Assembly: GCA_015654605.1 (NCBI GenBank)
Contig: JAATGO010000111.1
Span: 1-6,396, forward strand
Origin: Betaproteobacteria bacterium
Lineage (GTDB): Bacteria > Pseudomonadota > Gammaproteobacteria > Burkholderiales > Burkholderiaceae
Direction of reading: 5' to 3'
DNA length: 6,396 bases
The notes under the pieces were generated by a model. The model searched no databases, was not told the DNA's origin, and saw only the letters and a program-made list of their open reading frames with translations. Shown piece after piece: positions 1 through 4,073 of the stretch (position 1 is its first letter; every line of letters begins with the position of its first letter). Made by a program: the position numbers and the translations under genes.

Positions 1-1260
1 GATAAATTTAAAGATTTATTTCGATCAGAGAAAAAGCAAGATGTTCTCGAACAATTACATCGTTTTCTTCATTGTTCTAAAATAAATTCTCAAGAAGAAG
101 GGCATTCGCGTTCAGATCTGTCTGGTCGCTACTATGCTTTTAATAAAATCCGAGATTGCGCAGATGTAACGAATAGAGATTTATTCAGAATAGACGGTGA
201 TATCGACTCAGGTGTTCAATTCACGGTGGGGGACTATGTCTTGTATAGAAAAGAAAAAGAAGATTTATCAAAAGAGGATGTATCATTTATTAATACAATT
301 ATTAATTGTCGGGATACAGAGAATCTCAATTCAAATAAAGATGTGAAATTTGATGTGGCAGAAATCCTTGAGCTTCATATCAAAAATGTTACGCAAAGAA
401 GGGAGACAGAGCAGGAGGAAGTCGAACGCTTTATCAAGAATTGTCCTTGGAAAAAATTCACATTGAATGCGATGCTGCTAGAAGACGATAATAATGACAT
501 TTCCATCGAGGATAAAATAGCATTTTTAAAAGCATTTCTGAGAAATTTACCATCAGCACAACGTGCCGCGTTACATGTTGTTAGTTCACGAATTGCATTA
601 ACCGAATTAGGCAATACTATTTCAAAATTCAGCGATGGTAGGCATTCATTTCTAGGATCGATAGAACATGAAGCTGAATTAACGTTTAATAAGGATAATG
701 ATCATGTTGAAGTACGTTATTTTATGCAGCAGGAACTGCCGTTGGATAAATTCAAAACGTTGAGACAGAACTCGATCGTGGGGGGAAATGCAAAGTTCCC
801 GGATCTTGGGCTGCGTGCAGTTCTTTCCATTAATAGTGATGGAAAAATTTCTTGTGATGATTTTTGCGTTACCTCTCGAATAGAAACGCCGGCATTATCT
901 ATGGCGAATGATTTTGATAGTAGATTAAAGAGAGGACTCATAAGTGAAGATCAAGAGCTATTTATGAAATTTTTTTACAATGTCGTGGATGATTTTTTAC
1001 GTTCTCTAAGCGCATCTTCCATAATGAGCGGGGTGCCATTGCGTCATGTTTGTCAGAGAACTTTACGTCAGAAGTTTGATGCTTGCTCCATGGAGCTTCG
1101 GATGAAGATACTTCAAGTATGGGATAGCGAGTTTGGGAGGAGTTTGCAAAGCGCTTCGAGTATTATGGATCCTGCTTCATTTTTTCTTTCCGCACCTATT
1201 CCTAAAGCATTGTTACGAGAGATGCCCATCCTGAAATTTATGAGACCGGATCATCAATAA
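1..1260 (+). CDS. Unrecognised protein, 3' part of a longer gene (5' end outside window)
   Basis: The reading frame is open from the first base to TAA at 1258-1260, giving 419 visible residues, so the true start lies left of the window. A GTG at 226 could be read as a start, but the frame before it is open, looks coding (for example a SGRYYAFNKIRDCADVTNRD segment near residues 39-58) and no ribosome binding site precedes the GTG. I do not recognise the family. The visible part is polar and charged, with no signal peptide or membrane segment; residues about 115-150 are rich in Glu, Lys and Arg and could be helical or coiled. A beta-rich stretch seems to follow around residues 215-300, and a mostly helical C-terminus ends in RPDHQ. 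Base composition is odd: the line at 241-300 has 12 G+C of 60, the line at 841-900 has 23, the line at 1081-1140 has 31. The low values differ from aceE (about 29 of 60 in sampled lines) and suggest an accessory or transferred gene. A secreted or host-directed protein is conceivable but nothing shows it. Confidence 0.75.
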   Translation, partial: DKFKDLFRSEKKQDVLEQLHRFLHCSKINSQEEGHSRSDLSGRYYAFNKIRDCADVTNRDLFRIDGDIDSGVQFTVGDYVLYRKEKEDLSKEDVSFINTIINCRDTENLNSNKDVKFDVAEILELHIKNVTQRRETEQEEVERFIKNCPWKKFTLNAMLLEDDNNDISIEDKIAFLKAFLRNLPSAQRAALHVVSSRIALTELGNTISKFSDGRHSFLGSIEHEAELTFNKDNDHVEVRYFMQQELPLDKFKTLRQNSIVGGNAKFPDLGLRAVLSINSDGKISCDDFCVTSRIETPALSMANDFDSRLKRGLISEDQELFMKFFYNVVDDFLRSLSASSIMSGVPLRHVCQRTLRQKFDACSMELRMKILQVWDSEFGRSLQSASSIMDPASFFLSAPIPKALLREMPILKFMRPDHQ

Positions 1261-1279
1261 ATTCAAGCTGATGATCCGG
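1246..1279 (+). repeat. Perfect 11-bp inverted repeat enclosing the stop codon
   Basis: CCGGATCATCA at 1246-1256 is perfectly complementary to TGATGATCCGG at 1269-1279, leaving a 12-base loop that contains the TAA stop of the upstream gene. It could form a strong RNA hairpin at the 3' end of that transcript. No T-run follows (the next bases are CAAGACCATCC), so it does not fit a standard intrinsic terminator; a 3'-end stabilising or Rho-independent-like role is only possible. Confidence 0.55.
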
Positions 1280-1336
1280 CAAGACCATCCTTCGTCTATA
1301 GTTTCCCATTGAAAGCCAGTGATCCCTGTTGAGATT

Positions 1337-1375
1337 TGTTCCATCGGCTTAAACTGCCGCCAAGTTTAAGGAACA
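1337..1375. repeat. Inverted repeat, 8-bp stem plus 5-bp outer stem
   Basis: CTTAAACT at 1348-1355 pairs perfectly with AGTTTAAG at 1363-1370 around a 7-base loop (GCCGCCA). An outer TGTTC at 1337-1341 pairs with GAACA at 1371-1375, leaving a 6-base bulge on the left side only. No T-run follows. It could be an operator-like dyad or an RNA hairpin; function unknown. Confidence 0.45.
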
Positions 1376-1630
1376 CTTCACGAATATAAGCGAGATGTTC
1401 GGAGCGCAATATGTAGATGCTGGAAATTGCCTAGCGATGTAATATTTCAGCAATTTCTGCTTAAATCATGCTGTTAATGCAAATGTTTCAGCGGAAATCT
1501 GGTAAGGATGCTGATGGCTGCTGATCTAAATACAGTGATTGATTGCATTGCTTGATAGAAGCACTGTTCTGAGTAGCTTTTGCTGAGTCATTACGACAGA
1601 CATGGGAACCATCGAAAATCCAAGAAAAAG

Positions 1631-1668
1631 TTGCAGAAAATAAACGCATATTATCTTGTGTTCTGCAA
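1631..1668. repeat. Perfect 8-bp inverted repeat
   Basis: TTGCAGAA at 1631-1638 is complementary to TTCTGCAA at 1661-1668, with a 22-base spacer. Inside the spacer ATAA (1640-1643) can pair with TTAT (1651-1654). The spacing is long for a terminator, there is no following T-run, and no gene adjoins it. Function unknown. Confidence 0.4.
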
Positions 1669-1770
1669 TGATTCCCTATCTAAGTTGCCTTAAAGCATGA
1701 ATGAGTGCTTGCGTTTCAGATTATTCTGACCTATTAACAATGTCTTCTAAATTTTGTGTACATGAATATG

Positions 1771-1788
1771 CTGTCAGATCCGGGACAG
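1771..1788. repeat. Short dyad CTGTC-N8-GACAG upstream of the gshA leader ORFs
   Basis: CTGTC at 1771-1775 and GACAG at 1784-1788 form a 5-bp perfect dyad with an 8-base spacer about 27 bases before a strong ribosome binding site. It has the size of a regulator binding site, but a 5-bp match is expected fairly often by chance. Confidence 0.2.
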
Positions 1789-1824
1789 TAATCAGAATAT
1801 AGACCATACAAAAAAGGAGCGCAC

Positions 1825-1836
1825 ATGGCATGCTGA
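1825..1836 (+). CDS. Minimal leader ORF Met-Ala-Cys-stop upstream of gshA
   Basis: AGGAG at 1815-1819, preceded by a run of A, is the strongest ribosome binding site in the intergenic region. It lies 5 bases before ATG at 1825, which opens a frame of only three sense codons, ATG GCA TGC, then TGA. The single cysteine codon is notable because the next full gene, gshA, uses cysteine as substrate. A terminator-like hairpin lies between this ORF and gshA. Translation is inferred only from the ribosome binding site; the alternative is that the same site serves the overlapping ORF starting at 1830, or that the match is fortuitous. Confidence 0.3.
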   Translation: MAC

Positions 1837-1895
1837 TTAGAATATCGGTTCTTAGCACGTCTCGCTCTCTTTTGGGGAGTGTAAATAACCTCTAA
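1830..1895 (+). CDS. Small ORF of 21 codons in the gshA leader
   Basis: ATG at 1830-1832 lies 10 bases after the AGGAG at 1815-1819 and opens a frame of 21 residues ending with TAA at 1893-1895. The peptide starts MLIRISVLSTSR and ends SVNNL; it is rich in Leu, Ser, Ile and Val and has two Arg. It overlaps the Met-Ala-Cys ORF in another frame and is followed by two hairpins before gshA. It could be a leader peptide whose translation influences downstream transcription. No family is recognised, and short ORFs of this size arise by chance, so the evidence is the ribosome binding site and position only. Confidence 0.35.
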   Translation: MLIRISVLSTSRSLLGSVNNL

Positions 1896-1911
1896 AAAAT
1901 GTGCTTTCCTA

Positions 1912-1928
1912 CAGTCTTAGGTAGACTG
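1912..1928 (+). repeat. Small hairpin between leader ORF and terminator-like stem
   Basis: CAGTCT at 1912-1917 pairs with AGACTG at 1923-1928 around a 5-base loop (TAGGT). It lies 17 bases after the stop of the 21-codon ORF and 31 bases before the terminator-like stem, a position compatible with a pause hairpin in an attenuator. It is modest in strength. Confidence 0.35.
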
Positions 1929-1959
1929 GTAACTATTGCTGGATTTTATATTCTATTTT

Positions 1960-1982
1960 GTGCGTTGTGACAACGCACTTTT
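1960..1982 (+). terminator. Terminator-like hairpin in the gshA leader (possible attenuator)
   Basis: GTGCGTTG at 1960-1967 pairs with CAACGCAC at 1971-1978 around a 3-base loop, an 8-bp stem with five G-C pairs. It is followed directly by TTTT at 1979-1982 and, after GGA, a second TTTT. This fits a modest intrinsic terminator. It stands about 50 bases before the gshA start, so it either ends upstream transcription or works as an attenuator within the gshA transcript. The left arm is also complementary to AGCGCACA at 1818-1825 (8 pairs, one G-U), which overlaps the ribosome binding site and start of the leader ORFs, so a competing structure is possible. I found no convincing promoter between this hairpin and gshA. 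Confidence 0.5.
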
Positions 1983-2031
1983 GGATTTTCGGTTATGCTC
2001 CCGCAACCGATGAATTGTAGGAATGAATGGA

Positions 2032-3624
2032 ATGAATGATTTGTTGACTCGTCGCCTGTCCATATTGGGGGCTCCTGAGCATAAAGCTTTGCTGGCGCAA
2101 GGTTTGCGCGGTATCGAACGTGAGACGTTGCGCGTCAATAAACAGGGGTATTTGGTGAGAGCGCCATATCCTCTTGCGCTGGGATCCGCTCTCACGCATG
2201 AACAGATTACGACAGATTATTCGGAATCGTTGCTGGAGTTTATTACTCCAGCCGTGTCTGATATTGCACAGGCATTGCAGCGCATGGATGAAATCCATCG
2301 TTTTGTGCACGGGCAATTACAAGGAGAGGTACTGTGGAATACTTCGATGCCCTGCATTTTGCCGGCAGAAGAAGATATTCCTATTGCTTGGTATGGAACA
2401 TCGCATATTGGCATGTTGAAGCATGTTTATCGGCGCGGGTTGGCGCTGCGGTATGGCAAGGCGATGCAATGTATCGCAGGGATTCATTATAATTTTTCAC
2501 TGAATGAAAAATTATGGAAAGTGCTATGCAAGGAGGACGGTGCAGATCCCGCTATCTCTGATCAAGACTATCAATCTGAGCAGTATATTGCACTTATTCG
2601 TAATTTCCGTCGCTATAGCTGGTTATTGATGTACCTGTTTGGAGCATCACCAGTATTGTCTTCCAATTTTTTACAGGGACGGACGCATCAACTAGAGGCT
2701 CTGGGAAAAGAGTCCTTGTATTACCCATACGCAACCAGTTTGCGTATGGGTGATTTAGGATACCAAAGCAATGCCCAGGCGAGTATCACACCACATTACA
2801 ATAATTTGCACAGTTATATCAGAAGCCTGGCACGAGCCGTTAGCCAGCCGTATCCTGCCTATGAGGCAATTGGTACCAAACAGAAGGGTGAATGGGTACA
2901 GATTAATACCAACATCTTGCAAATTGAAAACGAGTATTACTCGTCGATTCGTCCCAAGCGGGTGATTAACAGTGGAGAGCGCCCGATTCATGCTCTTTCC
3001 AAACGTGGTGTGCAATATGTAGAAGTGCGCTGTATGGACATTGATCCATTTGATCCCTTAGGGTTGAGTTTGCAAACAGCAAGGTTTCTGGATGTATTTT
3101 TACACTTTATTGCTCTTGAAGAGAGCCCGTTAACCTCAGATGCTGAGGCGGCTGAAAACAATCAAAATTTCAAAGATACGGTAAAAATGGGGCGCAGACC
3201 AGGATTGCAACTACAGCGTCATATGCAGCCGGTACCGTTACAGACATGGGGATTGGAGTTGCTTGATCGTATGCAGGCAGTTGCTGCCTTGCTCGATAAT
3301 GTGAGTGGTAGCGACGAACATCAGCAGGCATTGTCTGCACAAAGGGCGAAACTGCATGATGTCGCACTGACGCCCTCTGCATGCGTGCTGGAGGCTATTA
3401 AAGCAGCAGGTAATTCGTTTGTGACGTTTGTGTTACAGCAGAGTCAGCAGCAGGCAGCAGATTTTCTTGCACGACCATTGAGTGCGCAGCAGCAGGCAGA
3501 TTTTATTGCTATGGCAGATGCTTCCATTGCAGCACAAGCGCAGATTGAGCAGGAACAAACGGGAGATTTTGATGCGTTTATCACAGCATATTCTCAAAGT
3601 GCGCTTGCCAATATTGTGTTGTGA
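2032..3624 (+). CDS. gshA: Glutamate-cysteine ligase, type 1 (gamma-glutamylcysteine synthetase)
   Basis: Catalyses ATP-dependent joining of L-glutamate and L-cysteine to gamma-glutamylcysteine, the first and usually rate-limiting step of glutathione synthesis in the cytoplasm. The 530-residue protein aligns by eye along its full length with E. coli GshA (518 residues). Numbered from ATG 2032, it has IERETLRV with Glu29 and Glu31, [21 protein letters not shown] with Asp62 and Glu69, HYNFSL with His152, QIENE near 299-301, and [11 protein letters not shown] with Glu331 and Arg333. These match the metal- and substrate-binding residues known in E. coli (Glu27, Glu29, Asp60, Glu67, His150, Glu328, Arg330). 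Cys108 in SMPC matches the E. coli Cys106 position. ATG 2032 is preferred because AGGA at 2019-2022 stands 9 bases before it; an in-frame ATG at 2023 would abut that site and add only three residues. The C-terminal 60 residues are Gln- and Ala-rich with a small internal repeat. No terminator with a T-run follows. Confidence 0.97.
   Translation: MNDLLTRRLSILGAPEHKALLAQGLRGIERETLRVNKQGYLVRAPYPLALGSALTHEQITTDYSESLLEFITPAVSDIAQALQRMDEIHRFVHGQLQGEVLWNTSMPCILPAEEDIPIAWYGTSHIGMLKHVYRRGLALRYGKAMQCIAGIHYNFSLNEKLWKVLCKEDGADPAISDQDYQSEQYIALIRNFRRYSWLLMYLFGASPVLSSNFLQGRTHQLEALGKESLYYPYATSLRMGDLGYQSNAQASITPHYNNLHSYIRSLARAVSQPYPAYEAIGTKQKGEWVQINTNILQIENEYYSSIRPKRVINSGERPIHALSKRGVQYVEVRCMDIDPFDPLGLSLQTARFLDVFLHFIALEESPLTSDAEAAENNQNFKDTVKMGRRPGLQLQRHMQPVPLQTWGLELLDRMQAVAALLDNVSGSDEHQQALSAQRAKLHDVALTPSACVLEAIKAAGNSFVTFVLQQSQQQAADFLARPLSAQQQADFIAMADASIAAQAQIEQEQTGDFDAFITAYSQSALANIVL
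3445..3499 (+). repeat. Direct repeat of a Gln-coding motif inside gshA
   Basis: CAGCAGCAGGCAG occurs at 3445-3457 and again at 3487-3499, 42 bases (14 codons) apart and in the same frame, each followed at once or after one codon by GATTTT. The encoded copies read QQQAADFLA and QQQADFIA at residues about 472 and 486. It looks like a small in-frame duplication in the variable C-terminus. Confidence 0.6.
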
Positions 3625-3896
3625 TTCCTCAAATGAGATACCAGTATCGAGTGTAACATCGCATCGCAGACAACATATTGGGTGATGATATTTTTCAATA
3701 TCAAATAAAGCCAACATCAGGAAAATTTATTTTTGATCAGCAAATGCATGAAAGAGGCACTATTTGGTGCATTGCCCTCGCTGGGGTATGGACAGGATTA
3801 CATTAGTTTGTATGTGAGACGATGAAAATCCTTGATGACGAATGGCGTATTTATGCGGCTTTGCAGCAATATTTCGCATTGTGAAATTAGATATCG
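3625..3896. other. Intergenic region between gshA and the aceE promoter
   Basis: No convincing gene. It holds a 12-bp palindrome GATACCAGTATC at 3637-3648 just after the gshA stop, an AT-rich 7-bp hairpin TGATATT-TTTC-AATATCA at 3686-3703, a dyad GCAC-N6-GTGC at 3757-3770 nested in AATGCA (3743-3748) and TGCATT (3768-3773), and a weak 20-codon ORF at 3822. None of the hairpins is followed by a T-run, so I cannot place the gshA terminator. Confidence 0.4.
3822..3884 (+). CDS. Possible 20-residue small ORF
   Basis: ATG at 3822 opens 20 codons ending in TGA at 3882-3884. The peptide begins MKILDDEWRIYAAL and ends QQYFAL, an amphipathic-looking composition that is protein-like. The only upstream ribosome binding site candidate is GTGAG at 3814-3818, three bases before the ATG, which is weak and close. 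It ends 17 bases before the aceE -35 box. It may be a small gene, a remnant of a lost gene, or chance. Confidence 0.2.
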   Translation: MKILDDEWRIYAALQQYFAL

Positions 3897-3910
3897 CTAT
3901 TTGAAAATAG
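3897..3910. promoter_or_regulatory. 14-bp palindrome overlapping the aceE -35 box (operator candidate)
   Basis: CTATTT at 3897-3902 is complementary to AAATAG at 3905-3910 with a 2-base centre, and TTGAAA of the -35 element lies inside it. The position suits a repressor operator. It does not resemble the E. coli PdhR site (ATTGGTATGACCAAT half-site pattern), so if it is bound, the regulator is another one. It is AT-rich, which weakens the case. Confidence 0.3.
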
Positions 3911-3928
3911 AAAAACACCTGCTAAAAT
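3901..3928 (+). promoter_or_regulatory. Sigma-70-type promoter for aceE
   Basis: TTGAAA at 3901-3906 matches the -35 consensus in 5 of 6 positions. A 16-base spacer leads to TAAAAT at 3923-3928, 5 of 6 matches to the -10 consensus, preceded by TGC at 3920-3922, the extended -10 motif. Transcription would begin near 3935, giving an aceE leader of about 139 bases. This is the best promoter I can see in the window. Confidence 0.65.
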
Positions 3929-3971
3929 GCCCTCGTATTTGTACAGTGATACGTTCTAAAATAAAGGGCAT
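3927..3971 (+). repeat. Composite inverted repeat at the start of the aceE leader
   Basis: The continuous left arm ATGCCCTCGTAT at 3927-3938 finds its complement in two pieces: ATACG at 3949-3953 (pairing with CGTAT) and AGGGCAT at 3965-3971 (pairing with ATGCCCT), separated by an 11-base bulge. CTAAAAT, part of the -10 region at 3922-3928, recurs at 3956-3962 inside that bulge. Because the left arm overlaps the predicted start of transcription, the dyad is more likely a DNA site than an RNA hairpin, unless a more upstream promoter is used. Confidence 0.4.
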
Positions 3972-3982
3972 CGCTGCGCAAA

Positions 3983-3994
3983 CTTGGTGCCAAG
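3983..3994. repeat. Palindrome CTTGGTGCCAAG in the aceE leader
   Basis: CTTGG at 3983-3987 and CCAAG at 3990-3994 flank a 2-base centre. As RNA it could form a 4-bp stem with a GUGC loop, extended by CGC at 3977-3979 pairing with GCG at 3998-4000 across a 3-by-3 internal loop. As DNA it is a 12-bp operator-sized site about 50 bases downstream of the predicted start of transcription. Confidence 0.35.
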
Positions 3995-4073
3995 CAAGCG
4001 TTATTGCCTGACGATTTCACGATTATGATTCGGCGTATTGGTCGGATCTCTCTATCAACACAGGAGACATAGT

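Larger units (their letters stand above)
1280..1810. other. Intergenic region without a supported gene; possible gene debris
   Basis: No frame here is long enough, or well enough supplied with a ribosome binding site, to call as a gene. On the + strand one frame is open from 1353 to 1505 with a single in-frame TAA at 1440-1442; fragments such as KFKEHFTNISEMFGAQYVDA and NHAVNANVSAEIW look protein-like but match nothing I recognise. On the - strand a frame of 44 residues runs from 1430 down to a stop at 1296-1298, with a segment LAYIREVFLKLGGSLSRW, and no good start. Both could be remnants of decayed genes or chance. The region also holds several inverted repeats listed separately. Confidence 0.4.

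Noticed and set aside
226..1260. GTG at 226 as the start of the first gene
   Set aside because: The same frame is open all the way to base 1 with protein-like content and no ribosome binding site precedes the GTG, so the gene is 5'-truncated by the window.
1296..1430. Minus-strand 44-residue frame as a gene
   Set aside because: No standard ATG or GTG start, no ribosome binding site and no recognised family; kept only as possible debris.
1602..1643. 13-residue ORF starting MGTIENPRK
   Set aside because: No ribosome binding site, and it runs into the 1631-1668 inverted repeat; expected by chance.
1946..1954. TATATT at 1947-1952 as a -10 box of a promoter just upstream of gshA
   Set aside because: No acceptable -35 element at 16-18 bases upstream; the region is simply AT-rich.
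3686..3703. TGATATT-TTTC-AATATCA hairpin as the gshA terminator
   Set aside because: The stem is almost all A-T and no T-run follows, so it is unlikely to stop transcription.
1953..3717. Several minus-strand ORFs of 65-107 residues over gshA and its flanks
   Set aside because: They are antisense shadows of the gshA coding frame, with no ribosome binding sites or family signatures.
3756..3773. GGCACTATTTGGTGCATT as an NtrC site or sigma-54 promoter
   Set aside because: It resembles the E. coli glnA NtrC site, but the inner spacing of the dyad is one base too short. Read as a sigma-54 promoter, the GG to GC distance is one base too long. Neither fits the strict spacing.
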